A DNA stretch of 64,000 nt from Mesocentrotus franciscanus. Taxonomy: Eukaryota > Echinodermata > Echinoidea > Camarodonta > Strongylocentrotidae. The notes under the pieces are model-generated. The model was not told the DNA's origin, ran no database searches, and saw nothing but the letters and a program-made list of their open reading frames with translations. Made by a program: the position numbers and the translations under genes. Every line of letters starts with the position of its first letter. Positions within the stretch are counted from its first letter, which is position 1. Of the stretch, positions 11,168 through 23,500 are shown piece by piece. The stretch spans positions 3,948,019 through 4,012,018 of the forward strand of contig CP137686.1 of NCBI GenBank assembly GCA_037976565.1, given 5' to 3'.

Positions 11168-13977
11168 CTATGAACTTAATTGGTTATTTTTCTTAAATAT
11201 TCTAGCCAAGGCTACTGGCAGTAGGCCTGCATTCAATTCATACATTAGAGCTCCTAGTTGTAAATGATAAATATCTTCAACTTTCAAAACACTACTATTA
11301 TAGAAAAGAACATCTGTATGCGCAAGGTAGTGAGTATTACAAACAATTCGTATTACTCTTTTCTGTACCAGTAGTAATTTATCCATTTGAGATTTGAACG
11401 AGTTGCCCCAAGCTAGCACACCATAGTGCAAATATGGCAAAATTAAAGTGGCGTACAACATACGTAAAATATTCAGTGGGAACACAGATTTCAATTTATA
11501 GATTACACCAGTATTTCTTGACAATAATTTACAAAGTTTACTAATATGGTACTTCCAATTTAAATGTTCATCAATATGCAAGCCAAGAAATTTAAATGTA
11601 GATACTCTTTCAATCTCAACACCATTGAACATTACATTTCCAGGCAATATATTCAGGGAATTATAGGTTTTCCCGCCCAATTTCATCAGAGTTGCATCCG
11701 ATTTAATGATGCGATCATTCAATTTCGAGCGAATTTGAATGATCACAGAGATCAACATTCAAAAAGCTAACTAGTTCATTCAATTTGATTGTATAAGCAT
11801 GCGATTTCATGATTTTTTCACATAAACGTGTAAAAAGCGCGTTCAAATTAAAAAAGCAAGTAAATGCATTCAAATTCGCACCTGCACCGCCGCGATGAAC
11901 GTTAAGGTATTCAAATTCACGAATAGGCAATCATTTATAGCATTTTGGCAGTCTTTTTTGTTTAATGTTTATGTTCTTTGCAATCTGCTTCTTTTTGTAT
12001 AAATTATTCAAACTTTATGTACCTTAAAATTGGACCTTTGCCTTATATTGAAATATCTCATTCCTCTGAAAAACCGTATTCGAAGCAAGAGCTCGTATAA
12101 ATCCACTTTCATACGCATACATTCATTTATACATGACTATGGCGGTGGCTCAAGAAGAGTAAATGCATATCTCGAATACGGACAGAGCTAGCTCAGCTAG
12201 GTATATAAAATATGATTAAAATAAACATTATGAAACTGTAATAATGAAAATGTAAATAATATAATTAAAAACAATGAAAAAGGGTAAATATGACGTGAAA
12301 AAATTGCGGTAAGAATTACATAGAACTAATTCGAACGTTCAAAGTTCGAAGGTGTGTGCCTATAAATGAAATTGAAATTGGTATTAAGGATGAAATTGAA
12401 CGTTTATCCAGCTGGCGCGAAATTGAATGACAACTTCGCGTCATTAAATTGAATGGATTTCTCTCCAAATTGAATGAAATAAAATTCAAAAGGAATGATA
12501 AAAAACGAAATTGAAAGCTCAGAGAATGAAAATGAACCATGAGAGCAGAGAGTTGACGAAAATCGTTCGAACTTGAACGCCTATTCATGAATTCGAATGC
12601 AACTCTGATGAAATTGGGCGGGAAAACCTATACTAAAGAGCATGTAATTAGTTTTTTTAAGATTTAAAGACAACTTGTTTGCATGAATCCACAAAGTCAC
12701 ATTAATCAACTCAGAGTTTACAGTCTGCAAAAGAGTTTGTGGATTTCTGTGAGAGAAAATACACTCGAGTCATCTGCAAATAAAATGAATGATAACATTT
12801 TTGCGGAAAGTTGAAAATCGTTAATATACACAATAAACAAAAGCGGGCCTAGAAGGGATCCCTGTGGGACCCCACAAGTGACGTCCCGCAAATCTGAATC
12901 AATCCCATTTAAAGTAACAAACTGTTTCCTATTTGTTAAGTAGCTTCTAAACCAATCTAATGCTATTCCCCTTACACCATAATGGCACAGTTTATCTATT
13001 AAAATATAATGATTTACAATGCTTTAGAGTAGTCTAAGAAGACACCAACTGTATGCATGCGTGCATAGAATAGCATGAGTGGTAGTGTGTTTTTCACGGA
13101 AACCAAATAAATTTTATCGTCCGAGTATACATTAGCTTCTCAAGAATTTTAGAAAAGGAATTCAACAAAGAAATAGGACGATAATTATTCAAGATAAGGG
13201 CATCACCCTTTTTAAAAATTGGCACAACCTTTGCAATTTTCATTTTCATGGGTACAACACCAGTGGTCATTGATAGATTAAATATATGTACGAGGGTTGT
13301 ACAATACCAACGATTACATTTTTATCAACTCATTTGTTATAAAGTCACAACCTGGACTTTTCTTATTCTTTAAAGAATGTACAATATCAAATAATTCTTC
13401 TACAGTCGTTGGCAATAAAAATAAACTATTATGATTAGGGTTTTCTAAAAAGATTGAAATGTTTTTGAGACTCTGGGATGACACGCGACAAATTCTGGCC
13501 AATATTACAAAAATATTCATTGAATTTATCTACAATAACTTTTGGATCATCAACTACATTCCCATCAATGTTTAATTTACTTACATCAGACGCTTTCTGC
13601 TTTGGCTTAAAAACATTCCTAATCACTTTCCATGTCCCTTTTATATCATTATGTGTCGCCTGAAATTGAGCAAAGTAATACTGCTTCTTAGCAGCACGTA
13701 GGATTGAAGTAAGAGTATTGCGATAAAGAGTAAATTTCCTATGAGAGGACTGAGATTTACTAATCTTAGTATAGTACAACTTATTTTTCCTATTTATTGA
13801 CCTCAACATAGAATTAGTGATCCATGGCAATCGAGGGGTTGTTCTACGATTTCTACTATTACATTTACATAAAGGTAAATTTTTATCATACAGCAAAAAG
13901 AATGTATTTAAGAATTTATCATATGAGCTATCAACATCATAATCACATAATACTTCTCTCCAATCACTTGCTAACAA
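11168..13977 (-). pseudogene. LINE reverse-transcriptase ORF, broken and interrupted
   Basis: Two long open stretches, 13435-13977 (linker and RT N-terminus) and 11168-11660 (RT C-terminus), flank a middle section with several frame changes. Jockey/CR1-type motifs are clear, including ILPYLHYGVLAWGN near the C-terminus. The 967-bp insertion at 11664-12630 lies between the catalytic FADD box and the C-terminal block. Removing it with one TA puts the two sides back in the same frame across the junction. Confidence 0.75.
11664..12630. mobile_element. TA-flanked DNA element with ATTCAAATT/AATTTGAAT words
   Basis: Termini are inverted: TAGGTTTTCCCGCCCAATTT at the left and its complement at the right, with the inverted repeat running at least 34 bp. 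It is flanked by TA on both sides. The left arm repeats ATTCAAATT-like words and the right arm repeats the complementary GAAATTGAAT-like words. No transposase is visible. It inserted into the LINE. Confidence 0.8.
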
Positions 13978-14556
13978 CTCATCTCTAAATTTAGCAATAC
14001 TGGTAGGATTACTTTTCGAACATATCTATTACTAGAAATATTACGGATATCCCTACCAAAAGACATCCTCGCATATACTGGAAAGTGGTCAGACAAATCT
14101 GAAATTATAATACCCGCATCTGGTAAAGGTCGTACATTACTAAAAATGTTATCAATGAGAGTAGAAGAAGTGTCTGTAACTCTGGTAGGTTTAGTTATTA
14201 AGGGCAATAAAGAGAAAGATATAAACATGTTCATAGACCCTCTACATTGAATTGTTTATGTTTTAAAATGAAAAATTTGTATAGTAAGCTAATTGAAAGT
14301 TCTTAAAGTTTAACTAATTAAGTGGATTGGTATGCTTATATATATATACTGTTTTTTTTTTAATACGGTATTTGTTTTTGCCATCCGCTCTTGAAGAAAG
14401 GCTATATTTTGTAAACTTTGAGCGAAGGGCGTGTCAGAGCCAGAGCTATAGGCCTACAGAGCCCATGCATGCATCGTGGTGTTTCTTTTCAGACATCTTC
14501 TTAGATTTATATTTCTCTCTTACAGGAGTGCGACACGGACGCAGGTGAGATAAACC

Positions 14557-17500
14557 ATGCTGTCGAGGCACATCAGAAAAATAGGAGCTCAAATTTTCTC
14601 CTTTGTGAACAATGGCGTACTTAAGCAGCAGTCTGCCTGCAGGTGCCTGTCCACACACCAACCCTTGTACCTGCGGCGATCTACTGGCCTGGGAAAGTTC
14701 AACGAACCGCTGTCTGGTATGGAAATGCCGCGGGCTGGGGGTATTGCGACGATGATGCGACTACCATATCAAAAGACCGCCGGAGGTAACCGAGATTTTC
14801 TGCTTTTGTACCAGGTTTCCTTAATTTGCATTATTAGTCTTATTGATTCTTGTTAATATTCAAAAGTTTGGTATTTTTTTATTTTTCATTTTACAAACAT
14901 CAAGTTTATACAATACTTGCATGATGAAGGATATGTGAGTGATGGCATGAATCATGATGTGGGCGTGTCTCCCAGCTAGACTACAGACGGTGATTACCAT
15001 GGTGATGAGTAAAAGTAGTGTCGCCTTCAAACTGGCGTAGCTAGCCCTCATGGGTCCTTCAACTAACAATGATTCAAGGTAAACATGGATAATATTAGGT
15101 CCTTCATCTTTTTAAAATGTAGACCTATTTATCTTCTTTTAAAAATTCTAATCCAGCAGGAAAAGTTTGACTTTGTATTTTCAGGACTGGATGCTTGTTT
15201 CGTTGGTATTCCTCTGGATATTGGAACTTCAAATAAATCAGGAACCAGGTTTGGACCAAGACAAATCCGCACAGAGTCAGTTCTCTTGAGAAATAACAAC
15301 AGTATCGGTAAGAAATCATCAGATGTTTTGTTTTTCATTGCAACCAAAATAACGACATACAAACAATTCAATCATCAATGTTAAACAAGAACAATTTAAA
15401 TCAAGACTCGATTAACCAGCCAAAACATCCGAAAGGGGCAGAATTGCATAATTTCAATTAGTGCTGTAAGTCCGGCGCCATGTTCGGGTTCAGTTCGGCA
15501 GAGTTCGGCAATTTTACACGAACTTGGTTCGGTTCGGGGTTCGGTAATATAATAGCAAGCAGCGTTATACTACATTTGTAGCTACAGTGGTCGGCACTGG
15601 GCGGCCGGGCCGGGCGGGCCGACCAGCACGGAGGACTTCTGCCCACCACTCGATCCTGATGAAAAACACTGCTTCCGATCGGCACGAATTTCACATTGAA
15701 AAACTGCTTTAAACGTAACTATTTGAGAAGAAAAGTAGTACTTACATTCATATTTTCGTCTTTAATGGTGTTTTATTTGCAATTTTACAAGAATAATGTT
15801 TTCAATTTGACACTAAATGATATTTTGTAAAGATTTGCCGAGACGGTTGTTGTCTAATTTACGAGTCATGATCTCATTGCCGACACGGAGATCAGAAAAG
15901 AATAATTATTGGCAAGACTTCGTTGCCCTTACGGAGATCTAAAAACAATACTTATTAGCAAGACTTCGTTGCCCGTAAGGAGATATAAAAACAATAATTA
16001 TTGGCAAGACTTTACTGCCCGTACGGAAATCTAAAACAATAATTATTGGCGGGACTTCATTGCCGACACGGAGATCAGAAAACAATAATTATTGGCAAGA
16101 CTTAATTGTCCGTACGGATATCTAAAAACAATAATTTTTGGCAAGACTTCGCTGCCCTTACGGAGATCAAAAAAACAATAATTATTGGCAAGACTTCGAT
16201 GCCGACAAGGAGATCCGAAAACAATAATTATTAGCAAGATTTAATAGTCCGTACGGAGATCTATAACAATAATTTTTGGCAAGACTTCATTGCCCTTACG
16301 GAGATCTAAAAACATTCATTATTGGCAAGACTTCGTTGCTCATACGGAGATCTAAAAACAAGAATTATTGGCAAGATTTGTTGCTTGCGAAAACCTTTAC
16401 ATTTTTCTGCCGAACATCCGAACCAGGCCTTTGCGTTCGGTTCGGCGGTTCGGCTACAGCACTAATTTCAATCTCCAATTGCTATCATAGTGCATCACTT
16501 GATACTCTAGTGTGTATATATATATGGGTAAGTATTGTAAAAAGTGAATAAGTAGAGGATTAATCATAAGAAAAAAAGAGACCACTTCCTCAGATGACCC
16601 CCTAATTTTCCCTCTTTTTTTAGTTATGACATATTCAATTCTCTGTTTACTTTTTACTAAAGGTAGAAACATTACAAAGTCTGAACTTGATCATTAACAT
16701 TATTATTAATATATTTTAATGTTATGCTTCTTCAAGCTGACATTTCATCCTTTTTTTATATTGTTATTTTGAATCTTGAATCTACATGTGTAGATGTTTT
16801 GCCATAAAAAGCACCCCCCTCCCCATAAAAAAACGTTATTACTCATGATAATCATTGCAGGTTGTCCTCTAAATGCTTGGACTTAATTGACGTGAGAATA
16901 TTGTATTGAACAGATGACGTCATCAAAAATACAAATATACAGGAACTTCACTTTCTGTGAGTTTATTTGATTCTAAATGTGGAAGAGCTGCTGAAAAAGA
17001 AATGAAGATTAGAGTTAAAGAGAAGGTTCATTGATTGTGAACTTGACTGAATTTGGTATCTTTGCAATCGAAAAATTACACTGAGTAAGATTATCACATT
17101 TGTGTAACTTGTAAAATTTGAGCGAAAATTATAAAAGTTGATTAAACTTGACGAAAAAACAACTCACCCACGACCCCGAAAACATCGTACAGCTGATTTT
17201 TCAGCGACGTCACAATATGACTGATGGGCTGCTCAGCTGAAATGATTGACAACGATGCGCGACGCAGTTTGCGTGCAATTTACATGTATTGCATTGACTC
17301 TTGAGTACTGTACCCATTCATACCCAACGTTGTTTACCTTCATCAAAATCCCCTGGAAACATCGATATGGACAAAAAAAAGTACTTGATTTGAGTTTTGA
17401 TGAGATAGAAGAAGTATGTACCTTGTCGAACAGCAACAACGACAATCTTTAGTGTCAAATTTTCTCTTACTCCCAATGAAATCTACCCACGATTTCTGAA

Positions 17501-20500
17501 GTGGGGAAAAGCGTTCGGATGCAGAGGGCATTTTTCCCGGCAAGTCGCGGACGAAAAACCCGTCTCGAGCAGTGTTGCTGCAGCCGTATGCAATGCATCT
17601 TCGCCCAATCTTCCTGCGTTGACGACAACTCTGTAGTTGATGTTGAACCTGTGGCCAGCACATCCGCAGCAACGACTACCTTTTCACCTTTAGAGTATAC
17701 ACCAGAAGGCTCCTCCATGGCATGGGTTTTGGTTCTTAATCTTAGCTCTAGACTATAGATCAATTTTATAACTTCCAAATAGCGAGTGGACATAACGTGT
17801 AGCATTCAAGTATATCGTAGGCCTGTCTTTGCAGCATTACGCGTACGTATATACGTGCGTACAACCTGCCTGCATTGCATCGCATCTAGCGCAGCTTGCT
17901 TGCCATAGCCAGCTGGGCACTCGAGCTAGCCGTGAATCGCCAACCAGACTGATCAGAGTCTTCTCTCAATTTCCCCTTTCCCCATTTATCTGGTACTGCA
18001 ACTTAATTTATCAAAAATCTAAATTGATCGTCCTAATCAGACATTTTCGTAATGTATATTTGGACAATTTTATGTAAAATTGTCGCTTATTTTGCTCCAG
18101 AGTCGTTAGGACAGCATGCAAAATGTAGATCAGACACATACACACTGATCTGCCTCAGAATATGTGATTATTTTTCTGATTTTTATGCTCAAATGTGACG
18201 GAAACTAAAATAAAAATCAAACAAACATTTGCAGACAGTATTATTTATTCAGTGTATCTCATTCAAAGTGTCAAAAATAAAAGAAATATCACCACTGGCG
18301 GTAAATATACAAACAACGTTAACCCATATCTAAAAATTGCAATGGGTATCCAACATTGTCCCGAATGTGTGATGTAGGTTGTTCATATTGTGACGTCACC
18401 TTATCGCATGTAAATAACGCCGTCATTTCACTTTGTGAGTGGGTTCTGGAAAGGGTTTCAAAATTGCATTTAATTTATTCCTCACAATAGTAAGGGCTTC
18501 AAAAGTACTTTAATCATTTTGTGAATGTTCTCAGCAATTTGTAGAGGTATAATTTGCCTATTTTCCAAATTTCAATGAACCTTCTCTTTAAAGCAAAAGA
18601 AATAATATTAATGAAAGTATGTCAATTCTGAGTCGTATACTTCTGTCAAACAGGTGCAGCACCATTTGAGTCGCTTCAGGTTGCCGACATCGGGGACGTG
18701 ACCCTTAACCTCTATGACCTGAAGAAATCTTGCAAGATGATTCGAGAGCAGTATGCCACCATCATTGCTGATGGATGCAAGCCACTAACTCTAGGAGGGG
18801 ACCACACCCTTACATACCCCATCCTTCAAGCAATTAAGGTATTCCTTCTCCTTCAACTATGCCCCCTCCCAGTAATTTGTAAAAAGGTAATCAAAATGCC
18901 TTGGAGGAACTGTATAATCTACATTCTCCACATTCCACACAGGTGAGGCGAGGTGCCCATAACACACCTCAAGGGATGCAGCGACCGTGCCTTCTCATCC
19001 ATCACGCTCCTCTTTTTTAAACTCACTCCCTTCCTCTCTTCATAAGGTTGACAGCCTGGAGCACTTCAAATCATGCCTCAAATTTAATGGCACATAAGGG
19101 AGAGAGGGAAAGGGACAAGAAAGGGAGATTATAGGACTCTCGTGCACCCTCCCCCATAATTTTTAAATTGGCAGCTCACCGAGTAGACCAATTCCATGTC
19201 TTGTATTTTTTTCCTCCCTCTCTCATTCTGTCCGTCTGTCTCTCTATACCTGCATGATTCTCAATCTGTCTGTGTTCTCTATCATTTATCTCCCCCTCTC
19301 TCTCTCTCTCTCCTCCTCTCTCTCCCCCTCTCTTCTAACACCCCTCTCTCTTTCTCTTACTTTTCTCTCTCCCTATCTTTCTTTCAGTCTCTCCCTCTCC
19401 CCTCTCTTCATGTATCCCCAAATTTGTTGGTCTCCTTCTATTATCTTTCCTTCCCCTCTCTATCTCACTTGGTTAGTATACGTCTCTCTCTCTCTGTGTT
19501 TAGCAGCAAAATGAGCAAATACATACATACTGAAGCATTTCGTCTTGCACTTGTCACAAGTATATTGCAAGAATGAACAGAAAGCCTAAATTGGACAATA
19601 TAAAGGAAGCTAAAGAAACAAGGTCCGGAAAATAACAGGCTATGTTCCTGTCATTTCCGACAGCCAGTCAAAGCTTCTGTTTATATTGTTCAATTTCTGC
19701 TTTCTGTTCGTTCTTGCAATGAAAAATAAAATAAGATCTGATCGGCTGCCGGAAATAACAAAGGCAGAGCCTGTTATTTTCCCTGACCTTGTTCCTTTAG
19801 CTTCCCTTTATGTCTGATTTTGGCTTTCTGCTTATTTATGCAATATACTCGTGATGGGTACAACTAGGCGGTGAGGAATGCGCCTGTAATCCAGCTAACA
19901 GTGGAAGTTACAAACTGATTCAGCCGAGGACGCAGGTTCGAAACTGAGTCACGTCTTTCGGATGGTGACGTTAAAGGTCGGTCCCCAGACGTAAATAATC
20001 ATATCTGATTGATACACGTCTGTAAAACCCAATACACACACACGAAAAGCTTTAGAATGTCTGTTTTTGCTGCTAACCTTAAATTGTGTTGGTCTCCTTC
20101 TCTTATCTTGCCTTCCCCGGCCCTCTCAATCTCACTTGGTTAGTATACTGTACATCTCTGTTTAGCAGCAAATACAGACATACTAAAGCATTTTGTCTTG
20201 CACTTGTCAAGAGTATATTGCATAAATAAACAGAAAGCTGAAATCGGACATAAAGGGAAGCTACAGGAACAAGGTCAGGGAAAATAACAGGCTCTGTCCT
20301 TGTTATTTCCAGTAGCCAATCAGATCTTGTTATTTTATTTTTTGTGCACCTTGTTCTTTTAGCTTTAGTTTAAATTGTAAGATTTTGGCTATCTGTTCAT
20401 TTTCCGATGTTCTCTGATGAGTGCGCAACGAACAGCTTTAGTACGTCTGTCTTTGCTACTATTCTTTGATTTTGTTGGTCTTATCTTTCCTTCCCCGCTC

Positions 20501-23500
20501 TATCTCACTTGGTTAGTGTACATCTCTGTTTTTAAAGACTATATAAATGTTACTACCTTTTGGGGCCTACAAGTAACAAGCGTAGGTTTCACCATAGGAC
20601 CCTCCATTTTTCAATGTTCTTCCAGTTCAGTCTTTTCAATCAATACTCTATGGAAACAAAGTGATATGAGGTACTCACCTTCCCCTCTTGTATTTTGCAA
20701 TAGAATTCATGTTTGTACTGTGTATTTGTGAAATATATTATTAGAAAATGTAAAATATGAAACAATAAACCGAAACTAAACCATTTGTAAATTTCTGTAC
20801 CGTCATGTTCAGGACAAGTACGGCCCTGTAGGTCTGGTTCATGTGGATGCCCACGCCGACGTCAGTGACACGATGCTTGGTGAGAAGATAGCCCATGGTA
20901 CTCCATTCCGTCGCGCTGTTGAGGATGGGTGCTTGGACTGCAAGAGGGTGGTCCAGATTGGTCTTAGGGGGACCCAGTATAGCCCCATCCCGGGAGTTAA
21001 AGGCTTTAATGAAGAAATGGTAATGATCTTGTTTGTTTAGATTTTGTTCCGTGCACCAAGTTATAGACAAGATGAAAAAGCCTTTGCATTTAAAATCCTC
21101 CAGTCCTTAAAGGGAACCAAAACCCTCAGCATAAGTTACCTTTATTGTAAAGTTTAAACGATTTGAATAAGATTAGTGAAAAATTGAACAAAATCAGGCA
21201 AGGTAAGAGGAAGTTAATGCTTAAGAAATAACTTGTCACCAGAGGGCGATTTTTAATTTGATCGCGTCATTTGCCAACAACTCTCCATGCCTTCTGAACA
21301 CGGAATTCTTTCATTTTCTTCGTATTCATTTGTGTTCAATATCTGACTTCATAAAATGTGAAGTAGAATGTCATTCTGCATTCTATATCTTGTTTTCAGG
21401 GGAGTAGATTATCTCAATCACAAGAAAGAAGGAAAAACATGAAATTCCATGTTCAGAAGGCATGGAGAGTTGTCGCCAAATGACGCGATCAAAATAAATA
21501 TCGCCCTCTGGTGACAAGTTATTTCTTTAGCTTTAACTGCCTTATACCTTGCCTGATTTTGTTCAATTTTTCACTAATCTTATTCAAATCGTTTAAACTT
21601 TACAGTAAAGGTAACTTATGCTGAGGGTTTTGGTTCCCTTTAACTACCTTTCCAAGCAAAGGAAATAGTTAGCTGAATTTCTCTCTTCATCAGTACACTG
21701 TCCTTTTTTATCCCATTTACCTGTCTTTTGCAGATTTTTTCTTTTTAAAGACAGACACAAACACAAAAAAAGGCAGATTATTTAGTGACCCTATTGATAA
21801 AACTTTCAAGTAAATAAAATTGGTGTATTATATTGCGACACTAGTGCACTTTCAAACCAGACGCCTTAAATGTTATTATAAGAAAGACCTCTTTTTATAC
21901 GTCTCTGCTACGCCCTTATACATCTTATACATATTTTCTCCAAAATCGCAATCAATAGGTCTTTCCTTTGCATTTTATCGAATGGAATCCCATTTCAGGC
22001 ACCCGGTGCAAAGATGCACAAGCGCATACTTTACTCTGCATATATAAATTGTATTTGTTTACTTTTCACCTCACCCTGTGCTAATTACTATTTCTTCCAA
22101 ATCTATTTGATTTTTCAGGGCTTCAGAATTGTCCCCGCTGAAGATTGTTGGCACAAGTCCATGAACCCGTTAATGGAGGAAGTCAGGGCCATGATGGGAG
22201 ACGGACGGTCTATCTGTCCTTCGATATCGATGCTATAGACCCAGGACTATGTCCTGGAACAGGTATGACATCTTTTTTTAAGGATACTTAAACCCCTTGA
22301 CTACTCGATTCTCCACTTCCCTTGGGCTTAATACAGGGACCACTCGGTACCGATACGCAATGGGCTAATGATGTAAAGTAGGGCTGCGACGAGTAGTCGA
22401 ATACTCGAATACTCGCACTGTTGATAGCTTCTTGAGTACGATTTCTCGTACTCGAATATTCGGCCGCCATTTTTTTTTTTGGCCATTTTTTGGCCATTTT
22501 TTCAGTGGTTTTACAACCATCTCTGTGTCTCAACATAATGCGAATAAAGAATACTATTTAAAGCTAGCCTACCTTCCTAATTTGAAGGGAAGAGATTTAA
22601 TAAAAAGTGTCGTTTTATTACGCAAGAGATCTTTTCTGAGCAAGGTAGCTAGGCCTCCAAAGCGCTGACATAATTCCCTTCGGTAACAATGGCTGCCCAA
22701 GTCAAAGGCCGCATTGCGACATAATCCTTTTCTTCGGTAGCAATGGCTGCGCGAGTCCAAAGTCCGCTTTGCAACATAATCTTTTTCTCCGGTGACAATG
22801 TCTGCCCTAGTCCAAAGTACGCATTGCGACATAATCATTTTCTTCGTTAACAATGGCTGCGCGAGTCCAAAGTCCGCATTGCGAAATAATCCTTTTCTTC
22901 GGTGATTGATAGGGGCGCGCAAGTCCAAAGTCCGCATTCGACATAATCCTTTTCTTCGGTGACATACTTTTTCTGTGGAAACACGCTGATAGATTCTAGA
23001 TCTAGACTAGATCTAGACTAGATCTATTTGTATTATTTGTATCGGAGCATCGGCTTCGAAAAAACAGTCAGGACTGTACCGACTCAGGCTTATTTGTGTG
23101 AGTAAAATCACCAAAATAAAGGCTAGCTAGGTATTAAGTTTTATTTTTAAATATTGAAAAAAATAAAAATAAAAAATAAACATGGCGTCCGAGTATTCAA
23201 GTATTTGCGGGCAAGACTGGGAGTGTACTCGAGTATCTCATTACACGGTCATGCACAGCCTTAATGTAAAGACATAAAGTAATTAAAATCAAGCCAAATT
23301 ATTATGGCCCTTATTCTCAAAAGCCACCTAACTTTAGGCCAGGTACAATCCTGTCTTAAGCCTTGTTCAAGTATAAGGTTAACAGATTATTTGAAAGTAC
23401 CTACATTGTAAACAAAAGAACAAAAGGAATAAGATACAACACACAAAATGAGAAAGAGAAAAATGTATTATATGCCAAATCAAACAGATACAGTTAAGAT

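Larger units (their letters stand above)
10502..14260 (-). mobile_element. Jockey/CR1-like LINE with hexanucleotide tail, 5'-truncated
   Basis: Read on the - strand, the order is: the end of an endonuclease domain (13971-14234, STLIDNIF then a DLSDHFPV box), a linker and RT start (13314-13977), RT with a [10 protein letters not shown] segment and a FADDS catalytic box near 12766-12779, and an RT C-terminal part (11168-11660) with FKFLGLHIDEHLNWK. It ends at 10502-10540 in a (GAACTT)n tail. Stops and frameshifts break the frame. A TA-flanked element (11664-12630) interrupts it. It ends about 300 bp upstream of agmatinase copy B. Confidence 0.8.

Noticed and set aside
15880..16390. Regular 46-bp repeats that could suggest a CRISPR array
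   Set aside because: Repeats are contiguous with no unique spacers, vary in sequence, and lie inside a hAT element in an animal intron.
22979..23035. CTAGATCTAGA repeats as a regulatory array
   Set aside because: They are a short local tandem repeat inside the hAT element with no independent support for binding.
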